From Phenylobacterium sp. (GTDB taxonomy: Bacteria > Pseudomonadota > Alphaproteobacteria > Caulobacterales > Caulobacteraceae), in NCBI RefSeq assembly GCF_016124325.1, contig NZ_WGNY01000033.1, positions 1 through 64,000 on the forward strand: a stretch of 64,000 bases of DNA, read 5' to 3'. Position 1 is the stretch's first letter. Each line of letters begins with the position of its first letter. Shown here piece after piece: positions 41,478 through 49,023 of the stretch. A program made the position numbers and the translations under genes. The notes under the pieces are model-generated. The model saw only the letters and a list, made by a program, of their open reading frames with translations. It was not told the origin of the DNA and made no database searches.

Positions 41478-42337
41478 AATCCGTCCCTCGCATCCTGCCG
41501 CTCGTGGGCGTCGCCATCGGCGGCGTTCTGGCCGTGAACGCGCTCAGCGGCGCCCAGACGCTGCCCGACCTGCTGTCGGGCGCCCAGGCCTTCGCGAAGG
41601 AGGCGGCCAAGCCCGCCGAGAAATCCGATCCGAAGGCCGCCAAGCCCGACGAGGCCAAGGCGTCGACCGGCGACGCCGCCGATGCGGCTGCGGCCTTGCC
41701 CCCGCCATCCATCGCGCCAAAGGCGGTCTGCGCGCCGACGGCCGCCGAGCTGGCCAAGCAGGCGGGCCTGTCGCCCGCCGAGCTGCAGGTCCTGCAGAGC
41801 CTGGGCCAACGCCGCGGCGAGCTGGACAAGCGCGAGAACGCCATGTCCACGGAGCTCGCGCTGATGGCGGCGGCCGAAGCCAAGCTCGACGCGAAGCTCA
41901 AGTCGCTCAATGACCTGAAGTCGCAGGTCCAGGGCCTGCTCAACGAGACCGACGCCAAGCAGGCCGCCGAGATCGATCGGCTGGTCAAGGTGTTCGAAGG
42001 CATGAAGGCCAAGGACGCAGCGCCGCGCATGGTGATGCTGGACGACAGCGTGCGTCTGCCGATCGCGGCGAAGATGAAGGAGCGCTCGCTCTCGGCCATC
42101 GTGGCGGCCATGCCGGCCGCGGAGGCCAAGAAGCTCACCGAGGCGCTGGCCCGCCGCTACTCGGGCATCGCGGAAGCCGCCAAGGCCGCGGCCAGCGACC
42201 AGCCCGCGGCTGCCGCCGCGGCCCCGGCCAAGACCGCGGCCGCGGCGCCGAACAAGCCCGCGCGCAAGAAGGCTCCGGCCGCCCAGCAGGCCGCCGATGC
42301 GCCGGCTGGCGCGGCTCCGCCCGCGAAGAGCGGCTAA
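41474..42337 (+). CDS. MotE-like flagellar protein
   Basis: GTG start overlapping the previous stop; 287 residues. An N-terminal hydrophobic segment (ILPLVGVAIGGVLAVNAL) may be a signal or anchor. It is followed by an Ala/Lys/Pro linker, a coiled coil (ELQVLQSLGQRRGELDKREN) and an MgtE_N-like helical domain (SLSAIVAAMPAAEAKKLTEA). This layout matches MotE, the chaperone of the periplasmic motor protein in rhizobia. No clear motC gene lies here, although the next gene could serve as partner. Confidence 0.7.
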   Translation: MKSVPRILPLVGVAIGGVLAVNALSGAQTLPDLLSGAQAFAKEAAKPAEKSDPKAAKPDEAKASTGDAADAAAALPPPSIAPKAVCAPTAAELAKQAGLSPAELQVLQSLGQRRGELDKRENAMSTELALMAAAEAKLDAKLKSLNDLKSQVQGLLNETDAKQAAEIDRLVKVFEGMKAKDAAPRMVMLDDSVRLPIAAKMKERSLSAIVAAMPAAEAKKLTEALARRYSGIAEAAKAAASDQPAAAAAAPAKTAAAAPNKPARKKAPAAQQAADAPAGAAPPAKSG

Positions 42338-42340
42338 CCG

Positions 42341-45256
42341 ATGGGATTGCGCCAGGCCCTCCGATCCGGGGTGGCCGCGGCCTGCATCGCGGGCGTCGCG
42401 GCGCCTGCCGGGATCGCCGCGCCAGCGGCCCAGGCCGTCGCCCGTCGCGACGGCCTGATCGTACGCGTGGCGACGGCGCAGACCTTCTCGCGTATCGAGA
42501 TCCACGGCGTTGGCGTTTCCGCCCAGCGGAGCGGCCAGACCGTGACGCTGAGCTTCAGCCGCGACGGCGATCCGGACGTCGGCGCGCTGGTCACTTCGCC
42601 GCCGAAGTGGATCAAGGCGGTCGAGGCGCGCCACGTTGGCGGCCGCTACCAGCTGGTCATCACGCTCGCCGATGACGCCGACGCCAAGTTCGGCGTGGCC
42701 GACGGCGGCGCCTATCTCAACGCCTTCGAAAAGGCTGAACCCGACCCGGACGCGATGGCGGCCCAGGCCGTGGCTGTGGCCGAGCCCGAGCCGCCGCGGC
42801 CCGATCCGTTGCCGCCCGGCGGCGTGGTCCACATGGTCACCAAGCTGACCGGCGGCCAGACGCAGATCTCGTTCGCCTGGGCCAATCCGGCCGGCGCGGC
42901 TGTCTTCCGTCGCGGCGACGCGATCTGGATGGTGTTCGACGCCCCGGCCACACTCGACGTCGATTCCGCCCCGGGCGGCCTGCGTCCGCTGAGCAACATC
43001 CGCACGTTCAAGGGAGGCGACTACGCAGCCCTGCGTATCGACGCCAAGGCCGACCTGCCGGTCTTCGTTGGTTCGCTCGGCAGCACGTGGACCCTCTATC
43101 TCGGACCCGGGCCCCAGGCCCAGCCGGCGATCGTGCGCGTGGGCCGGGATCCCGCCGGCGGCCCGGCGGCGCTGAAGGCCCCGGTCGCCGGGGCCACGCG
43201 CGTGATCAACCTGCCCGATCCGGTCGTGGGCGACGTGCTGACCGTCGTTACCGCCCTTGGCCCGCCCAAGGGCGTGGCGAGCCGGCGCGACTTCGTCGAC
43301 ACGGTGCTGCTCCCGTCGATCCAGGGCCTCGCCATCCAGCCGCTCGTGGAAGATCTGTCGGTGCAGCGCGACGGCGAGATCGTCCGCGTCAGCCGCGCTC
43401 AGGGCCTGACCTTGTCGCCGGCCTGGGCCACGCGCGACCGCGAGGACGCCGCCCTTGGCGCGCCGCAGCCGGCCGTCATGCCGGCGCTGATCCCGGACGA
43501 CTGGGCCAAGACCGGATCCGGCGGCTTCACGCGGCGCTACGACAGCCTCTTCTCGGCCGCCGCGATCGAAGGCGGCAACAAGGATCGCCAGGCGCCCGTG
43601 GCCGCGCGCATGGCCCTGGCCCGCTTCCTGGTGGGCTCCGAACTCTCGTTCGAGGCCATCGGTCTTCTCAACGACCTCGCCCACGAGCACCCGGAGATGC
43701 TGGACGACCCGGAATTCCGGGGCCTGCGGGGCGTGGCCCGGGTGCTCGCGCACCGCTACGCCGAGGCGGACGCCGACTTCTCCTCGCCCTCGCTCGCCGA
43801 CGATCCGTCGACGTCGCTCTGGCGCGCCTATGTGGACAGCAAGCTGGGCCACAGCGCCGAGGCGCGCACGCAGTTCGCGAAGGGCGTCGAGGCCTACAAC
43901 CTGTTCGCGCCGGTGTGGAAGGCGCGCTTCGCCCGCGCCGACGCCCAGTCCGCCCTGGCCCAGGGCGATCTCGTCGGCGCCGACACCCGTATCCGCATGG
44001 CGCTGCAGGCCGAACACCTGCCGCCCGAGGAGCGCCTGCAGAACCGCCTGGTCCAAGCTCGTCTGATCGAGCTCCAGGGGCACAAGGATCGCGCGCTCCG
44101 GATCTACAACGCCATCGCCGGCGCCCCGATCGACTCGATCGCCGCGCCGGCCGTGCTGCGGGCCACCCAGATCAAGCTGGAGGACGGCGCGATCACGCCG
44201 GTGCAGGCGGCCAATGTCTTCGACAACCTTCGCTACCGCTGGCGCGGCGACGCCACCGAGCTGGAGACCATTCGCGCGCTGGGTCAGCTCTATCTGAAAC
44301 AGGGCCGCTATCGCGAAGCGCTGGAGGCCCTGCGGTCGGCCGGCGCGCGCCTGCCCGACCTGCCCGAAGCGACCCAGCTCCAGGCCGATCTCAGCGCCGC
44401 CTTCCGCGGCCTCTTCCTCGATGGGCTGGCCGACGGACTCGAGCCCGTCCAGGCGCTGGCCCTGTTCTACGACTTCAAGGAGCTGACGCCGATCGGCGCC
44501 GATGGCGACCTGATGGTCCGCAAGATGGTCAAACGCCTGATCGACGTCGATCTGCTGCCCCAGGCCGCGGACCTGCTGAAGTATCAGGTCGACAACCGCC
44601 TCGATGGGGTTCCGCGCGCCCAGGTGGCCACCGATCTGGCGGTGATCTACCTGATGGACCGCAAGCCCGAACAGGCGCTGGAGGCCATCAACTCGTCGCG
44701 TACGACGGTCCTGCCCAACGCGCTGAACGGCGAACGCCGCCTGATCGAGGCGCGCGCCTGGAGCGCGCTTGGCCGCTACGACAACGCCCTCGAGATCATC
44801 GGGCGTGACAAATCCCCCGACGCCGACGACCTGCGCGCCGAGATCATCTGGAAGCAGAAGGACTGGGCCAAGGCGGGGCCGCTCTTCGAGAAGGCCCTGG
44901 GCGATCGATGGAAAGCCTCGGCACCGCTCACCACCGAGGAGGAGGGCGAACTGATCCGCGCCGGCGTCGCCTTCACCCTGGCCGGCGACGAGGCCTCGCT
45001 CGAGCGGCTGAACCAGCGCTATCAGGGCTTCTACGAGAAGGCCAACAACCCCGAGGCGCTCAAGATCGCGCTGACCGGCATTCCCTCCGGCCGGCTGAGC
45101 GTCGCCGACTTCGGCCGCGTCTCCGCCGACAACCAGGTGTTCGCAGGCTGGGTCGAGAAGATGAAGGGCCGCTTCAAGACCCGGGCCGCGCCCGTCGGGA
45201 CCGGGCCGACGCCGGCCAAGCAGGCCCAGGCCGCGCCCAAGAGCGCCAAGAGCTAG
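42341..45256 (+). CDS. large exported TPR protein of the fliLM operon
   Basis: A 971-residue protein starting 3 bp after the MotE-like stop. A signal peptide (SGVAAACIAGVAAPAGIAAP) is followed by a beta-rich AMIN-like N-terminal domain (FSRIEIHGVGVSAQRSGQTV; VVHMVTKLTGGQTQISFAWA). Helical TPR-like repeats run from about residue 400 to the end (LGQLYLKQGRYREALEALRS; ALNGERRLIEARAWSALGRY). Periplasmic. Its tight linkage to fliL, fliM and motE-like suggests a motor-associated scaffold, which no family name here explains. Confidence 0.75.
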   Translation: MGLRQALRSGVAAACIAGVAAPAGIAAPAAQAVARRDGLIVRVATAQTFSRIEIHGVGVSAQRSGQTVTLSFSRDGDPDVGALVTSPPKWIKAVEARHVGGRYQLVITLADDADAKFGVADGGAYLNAFEKAEPDPDAMAAQAVAVAEPEPPRPDPLPPGGVVHMVTKLTGGQTQISFAWANPAGAAVFRRGDAIWMVFDAPATLDVDSAPGGLRPLSNIRTFKGGDYAALRIDAKADLPVFVGSLGSTWTLYLGPGPQAQPAIVRVGRDPAGGPAALKAPVAGATRVINLPDPVVGDVLTVVTALGPPKGVASRRDFVDTVLLPSIQGLAIQPLVEDLSVQRDGEIVRVSRAQGLTLSPAWATRDREDAALGAPQPAVMPALIPDDWAKTGSGGFTRRYDSLFSAAAIEGGNKDRQAPVAARMALARFLVGSELSFEAIGLLNDLAHEHPEMLDDPEFRGLRGVARVLAHRYAEADADFSSPSLADDPSTSLWRAYVDSKLGHSAEARTQFAKGVEAYNLFAPVWKARFARADAQSALAQGDLVGADTRIRMALQAEHLPPEERLQNRLVQARLIELQGHKDRALRIYNAIAGAPIDSIAAPAVLRATQIKLEDGAITPVQAANVFDNLRYRWRGDATELETIRALGQLYLKQGRYREALEALRSAGARLPDLPEATQLQADLSAAFRGLFLDGLADGLEPVQALALFYDFKELTPIGADGDLMVRKMVKRLIDVDLLPQAADLLKYQVDNRLDGVPRAQVATDLAVIYLMDRKPEQALEAINSSRTTVLPNALNGERRLIEARAWSALGRYDNALEIIGRDKSPDADDLRAEIIWKQKDWAKAGPLFEKALGDRWKASAPLTTEEEGELIRAGVAFTLAGDEASLERLNQRYQGFYEKANNPEALKIALTGIPSGRLSVADFGRVSADNQVFAGWVEKMKGRFKTRAAPVGTGPTPAKQAQAAPKSAKS

Positions 45257-45259
45257 AGG

Positions 45260-46057
45260 CTAGCCGCCGCCCGCGCCGCGCTGGAAGCTCTCCACGAGGC
45301 TCCCGCAGACCAGCCGCCAGCCGTCCACCAGGACAAAGAAGATCAGCTTGAACGGCAGGCTCACCACCACCGGCGGCAGCATCATCATGCCCATGCTCAT
45401 CAGCACGCTGGCGACTACCAGGTCGATCACCAGGAACGGGACGAACAGCAGGAAGCCGATCTCGAAAGCCCGCTTGAGCTCGCCGATCATAAATGCCGGC
45501 GTCACGACGCGCAGCGGCGTATCCATGGCCGTCGCGGGCTTCTCGATGCGCGAAAGGCGCACGAACAGGGCGAGATCGCCTTCCTCGACCTGGCTCAGCA
45601 TGAACCGCTTCACCGGCGCGCCGGCGGCGTCGAACGCCTGCGGCAGCTCCATCTGCTGGTCCATCAGCGGTTTGACGCCCTCGTTGTACGACTGCTCGAA
45701 GGTGGGGCCCATCACGATGGCCGTGAGGAACAGGCTGAGCGAGACGAGCACCGCGTTCGGCGGGCTCTGCTGGGCCCCCAGCGCCGTGCGCAGCAGCGAC
45801 AGCACCACCACGATCCGCACGAACGACGTGGTCATGATCACGATCGACGGCGCCAGGGTGAGCACCGTCAGCAGGCCCACGAGCTGGACGATCCGCTCGG
45901 TGAGCCCGGCGCCGGTGCCGAGGTTGACGGTCAGCGCCTGGGCCATGGCCGCGGCCGGGAACATCAGGCCGGCCAGGCTCGTGATCGCCGCCAGCAGGGC
46001 GGCGCGGCGCCATTCCTCGGCGGGCAGGTTCCGGATCGCCTTCCAGAGCTCGCGCAT
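45260..46057 (-). CDS. fliP: flagellar export gate protein FliP
   Basis: A 265-residue protein with a cleavable signal (LLAAITSLAGLMFPAAAMAQ). Family blocks: APSIVIMTTSFVRIVVVLSL, LLRTALGAQQSPPNAVLVSL, ELKRAFEIGFLLFVPFLVID and SMGMMMLPPVVVSLPFKLIF. FliP forms the FliP5QR export gate. The start overlaps the fliO stop. The stop lies 3 bp from the convergent TPR gene. Confidence 0.96.
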   Translation of the reverse strand: MRELWKAIRNLPAEEWRRAALLAAITSLAGLMFPAAAMAQALTVNLGTGAGLTERIVQLVGLLTVLTLAPSIVIMTTSFVRIVVVLSLLRTALGAQQSPPNAVLVSLSLFLTAIVMGPTFEQSYNEGVKPLMDQQMELPQAFDAAGAPVKRFMLSQVEEGDLALFVRLSRIEKPATAMDTPLRVVTPAFMIGELKRAFEIGFLLFVPFLVIDLVVASVLMSMGMMMLPPVVVSLPFKLIFFVLVDGWRLVCGSLVESFQRGAGGG

Positions 46058-46332
46058 CAGGCCCGCCCCTTGTCGTCGAGGTCGGCCAGCACCTGACCTT
46101 CGCCCAGCAGCACCAGCCGCTCACGTCCGTCGCAGTCCACGATGACGAGGCGGCGTGTGGGATCCAGGATCAGGCTTTCGACGATTTTCATGCGACGCTC
46201 GGCCTTGCTCCTCACCGAGAGACGGGAGAGCGCATCGGGGCCGTAGCGGCGCAGGGCCACGGCGGCCAAGCCCACGAGGCCGAGGGTGAGGGCCAGCGCG
46301 AACGCGGCTCGGGCGAAATCGGCGAGGGTCAT
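46057..46332 (-). CDS. fliO: flagellar biosynthetic protein FliO
   Basis: Start at the ATG complementary to 46330-46332; 91 residues. One membrane helix (ARAAFALALTLGLVGLAAVA) and a small cytoplasmic domain (MKIVESLILDPTRRLVIVDC; LVLLGEGQVLADL). FliO helps FliP assemble. It is short compared with gammaproteobacterial FliO, but similar to alphaproteobacterial ones. A longer frame to 46368 would approach the divergent flgB promoter and is not preferred. Confidence 0.85.
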   Translation of the reverse strand: MTLADFARAAFALALTLGLVGLAAVALRRYGPDALSRLSVRSKAERRMKIVESLILDPTRRLVIVDCDGRERLVLLGEGQVLADLDDKGRA

Positions 46333-46384
46333 GAGGGGCGCATGGTGCGGAGCAATCCTGGCCCGCAATTCGCCGCTGAATCCC

Positions 46385-46399
46385 TTAAACGCGGATTAA
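46385..46399. promoter_or_regulatory. CtrA box between fliO and flgB
   Basis: TTAA-ACGCGGA-TTAA matches the CtrA consensus TTAA-N7-TTAA exactly. It lies 25 bases before flgB and 53 before the divergent fliO. Confidence 0.75.
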
Positions 46400-46423
46400 C
46401 CCTGTTTCTTCAGGATTGGCCTT

Positions 46424-46840
46424 ATGAACCTGGCCGAAATCCCGCTGTTCGCGATGCTGCGCAATCGGCTCGGCTACCTGGGCGAGCGCCAGAAGGTGAT
46501 CGCCGAGAACGTGGCCAACACCGATACGGCGCAGTACACCCCGGGCGACCTCAAGCCCTTCAGCTTCGACGCGCGCCTGGAGATGGCGAAATCGAGCGGT
46601 GTCTCGATCACCCAGCCGGGCCACCTGAAGCCGCCCAGCCAGAGGGGCGGCCTGGGCGCGCAGTTCAAGACGGTCAAGACCCCCGACTCCGAGACCACGC
46701 TCAACGGCAATTCCGTGGTGCTGGAGGAGGAGATGATCAAGATGAGCGAGGCGCGGATGAACTACGACGCCGCCATCAGCTTCTACCAGAAGTCCATGAA
46801 CCTCCTGCGCATGGCGGCCCGTCCGCCGGGCCGCGGCTAG
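46424..46840 (+). CDS. flgB: flagellar proximal rod protein FlgB
   Basis: A 138-residue protein. RQKVIAENVANTDTAQYTPG is the conserved rod motif; the C-terminal helix is MNYDAAISFYQKSMNLLRMA. It contributes to the proximal rod next to the MS ring. The CtrA box ends 24 bp upstream. flgC follows after 16 bp with a strong GGAGGAGG site. Confidence 0.95.
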   Translation: MNLAEIPLFAMLRNRLGYLGERQKVIAENVANTDTAQYTPGDLKPFSFDARLEMAKSSGVSITQPGHLKPPSQRGGLGAQFKTVKTPDSETTLNGNSVVLEEEMIKMSEARMNYDAAISFYQKSMNLLRMAARPPGRG

Positions 46841-46856
46841 ACCGGAGGAGGCCTAG

Positions 46857-47276
46857 GTGCCCAACATCAAGCCCGTCGGCGGCGTCACACAGGCCATCGC
46901 GGCCTCAGCGCTTCGCGCCCAGCAGGCGCGCATGCGGATCATCGCCGAGAACCTCGCCAACGCCGATTCCACGTCGAAGACACCCGGCGGCGACCCCTAC
47001 CGTCGCCAGGCGCCGGTGTTCGAGCCGACGCGGGTCGACGGCGCCAAGGGCGTGCGGATGAGCAAGGTGGAACCCGATCAGTCCCAGTTCCGCGAGGAAT
47101 ACGATCCGGGCCACCCGTCGGCCAACACCGAGGGCTACGTGAAGCTTCCGAACGTCGACCCGTTGGTCGAGGCGCTCGACATGAAGGAGGCCCAACGGGC
47201 CTACGAAGCCAACCTCAATGTGATCGAGACCGCGCGCGCCATGGAGATGCGCACGCTCGATCTCCTGAAGAAGTAG
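46857..47276 (+). CDS. flgC: flagellar proximal rod protein FlgC
   Basis: GTG start with GGAGGAGG about 5 bases upstream; 139 residues. The rod motif MRIIAENLANADSTSKTPGG, middle YVKLPNVDPLVEALDMKEAQ, and C-terminal helix RAYEANLNVIETARAMEMRT identify FlgC. It is the second gene of flgB-flgC-fliE. Confidence 0.96.
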   Translation: MPNIKPVGGVTQAIAASALRAQQARMRIIAENLANADSTSKTPGGDPYRRQAPVFEPTRVDGAKGVRMSKVEPDQSQFREEYDPGHPSANTEGYVKLPNVDPLVEALDMKEAQRAYEANLNVIETARAMEMRTLDLLKK

Positions 47277-47286
47277 GGACTAGGCG

Positions 47287-47610
47287 ATGATCACCGCGCT
47301 TGCCGCCGCCAAGGCCTACGCCGCCACCCAGAAGGGCGCGGGCGTCGATCCCGGCCTGGGCTCGCCCACCGCCCTCGGCGGGCCCGCGCAGCAGGGCGGT
47401 TTCGGCGACCTGCTCAAGTCGGCGATCAGCGACGCCATGGCCACGTCCAAGGTCGCCGAGAAGCAGATGGCCAACCAGGTCGCCGGAAAGGCCGAACTGG
47501 TCGATGTCGTGACATCCATCACCGCCGCCGAGACCAGCCTGGAGACGATCATGGCGGTCCGCGACCAGGCGATCAGCGCCTATCAGGAAATCATGCGGAT
47601 GCCGATCTGA
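47287..47610 (+). CDS. fliE: flagellar hook-basal body protein FliE
   Basis: A 107-residue protein: GGFGDLLKSAISDAMATSKV and VDVVTSITAAETSLETIMAV, then RDQAISAYQEIMRMPI at the end, the standard FliE termini. It connects the MS ring to the rod and is the first exported rod component. 10 bp after flgC. The convergent sodC stop is 19 bp beyond. Confidence 0.95.
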   Translation: MITALAAAKAYAATQKGAGVDPGLGSPTALGGPAQQGGFGDLLKSAISDAMATSKVAEKQMANQVAGKAELVDVVTSITAAETSLETIMAVRDQAISAYQEIMRMPI

Positions 47611-47628
47611 CGGCGGGGCCGCGCCCCG

Positions 47629-48129
47629 TCACCGGATCTCCGCGCACGCCACCCGCGCGCCTGCGCCGCCGATCGGCTGGGTCATGAAGTCGTCCGGGTT
47701 GGCGTGGATCACCACCGCCGAGCCGTCTGTGTCCTTCAGGTCCGACAGCTTCAGGAACGTCGAGAACACCTCGGTCGCCCCGGTTCCGTCCGCGCCGACA
47801 TAGAGGTTGGGCAGGTCGCCGGTCTCGTTGGCGGCCGGGTTCAGCAGGCCGTGAATGCGGTCGCCGGCCCCATGGGTGTGGCCGCCGGCCGAGGTGAAGT
47901 CCGATTTCGAGCAGTCGGCCTTCTCGTGGAAATGCAGGCCGTGCCAGCCGGGCGCCAGTCCCTTGGTCTCCACGCGCATGATCACGCCCTTGGGCGCGTC
48001 GGTCAGGGTGATCTGGCCGATCGCCTGGCCCGCGTTGTTCTTCAGCTCCGCGACGGTCGAGGCGGCGAGGGCGGCCGGGCCGGCGGCGGAAGCGGCGAGG
48101 GCGGCGGCGGCGAGGACAAGGCGGCGCAT
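47629..48129 (-). CDS. sodC: Cu/Zn superoxide dismutase
   Basis: Start at the ATG complementary to 48127-48129; 166 residues. Signal peptide (LVLAAAALAASAAGPAALAA). Copper and zinc ligands are visible in GWHGLHFHEKADCSKSDF, GGHTHGAGDRIHGLLNP, and SAVVIHANPDDFMTQPIGGA; a disulfide likely joins the Cys of KADC and the C-terminal VACAEIR. It removes periplasmic superoxide. It stands between fliE and an ABC importer, a location not explained by its role. Confidence 0.93.
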   Translation of the reverse strand: MRRLVLAAAALAASAAGPAALAASTVAELKNNAGQAIGQITLTDAPKGVIMRVETKGLAPGWHGLHFHEKADCSKSDFTSAGGHTHGAGDRIHGLLNPAANETGDLPNLYVGADGTGATEVFSTFLKLSDLKDTDGSAVVIHANPDDFMTQPIGGAGARVACAEIR

Positions 48130-48255
48130 GGCGGACTCCGACACGAAACAGGGGACGGCCGACCTTAGACCCGCAATCCGCGCTCGCCCAGGCGCTGAAC
48201 GGCCTATCAGCAATCGTCGGTTCAAGCGGACGGCCGATTGCTCTACCCCTGGGCC

Positions 48256-49023
48256 ATGGCCGATCCGGCGATCCAGCTTTCCGGCGTCTCCAAGCGCTAT
48301 GGCGCGCACGCCGCCCTCGACGGGGTGGACCTCGCGGTTCCGCGCGGCGCCTTCGTGGCGCTCGTGGGCGGTTCGGGCTCGGGCAAGACCACATTGCTCA
48401 AGACTATCAACGGGCTGATCGCCCCCGACGCGGGCCGGGTGACGGTGGACGGCGAGGACGTCGCGGCCGTCCCTCCCCACCAGCTTCGCCGCCGGATCGG
48501 CTACGTCTTCCAGGAGGTGGGGCTTTTTCCGCATCTCAGCGTCGCGGAGAACATCGGCGTCACGCCCCGGCTGCTGGGCTGGGACCGCGCGCGAATCGCC
48601 GCCCGCGTGGCCGAACTGCTCGAGCTCGTCGCCCTGCCGTCCGAGATGGCGGCGCGGGCGCCGGCGGCGTTGTCCGGCGGCCAGCGCCAGCGGGTCGGCG
48701 TGGCCCGCGCGCTCGCCGCCGAGCCGCGGATCGTACTCATGGACGAGCCGTTCGGCGCCCTCGACCCGGTGATCCGCGACGCGCTGGGCGCCGACGTGCG
48801 CGCGCTGCACGAGCGCCTGGGCCTGACCACGGTGATGGTCACCCACGACATGGCCGAGGCGGTGCTCCTGGCCGACCGGATCGTGGTGCTGGATGGCGGC
48901 CGCATCCTCGCCGACGGCGCGCCGGCCGAGCTGATGGCGCATGCCGGGGATCCGCAGGTGCGCGCGTTGCTCGAGGCCCCGAAGCGACAGGCCGAGCGCC
49001 TGCGCGAACGGCTGGGCGCATGA
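48256..49023 (+). CDS. glycine-betaine/choline-type ABC importer ATPase
   Basis: Chosen start ATG 48256; 255 residues. Walker A GGSGSGKTT, Q-loop FQEVGLFPHL, signature LSGGQRQRVG, Walker B RIVLMDEPFGALD and switch His VTHDMAEAV. VGLFPHLSVAENIGVTPRLL resembles OpuCA/ProV-family proteins. No CBS domains follow, so the ionic-strength sensor of OpuA is missing. Its stop overlaps the start of the permease/binding-protein fusion by four bases. Confidence 0.88.
   Translation: MADPAIQLSGVSKRYGAHAALDGVDLAVPRGAFVALVGGSGSGKTTLLKTINGLIAPDAGRVTVDGEDVAAVPPHQLRRRIGYVFQEVGLFPHLSVAENIGVTPRLLGWDRARIAARVAELLELVALPSEMAARAPAALSGGQRQRVGVARALAAEPRIVLMDEPFGALDPVIRDALGADVRALHERLGLTTVMVTHDMAEAVLLADRIVVLDGGRILADGAPAELMAHAGDPQVRALLEAPKRQAERLRERLGA

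Noticed and set aside
41057..44083. A 1008-codon open frame antisense to the fliM-operon TPR gene
   Set aside because: In DNA this GC-rich, long antisense frames are expected; the residues are low-complexity Arg/Gly/Ala/His and the sense strand has a signal peptide and TPR pattern.
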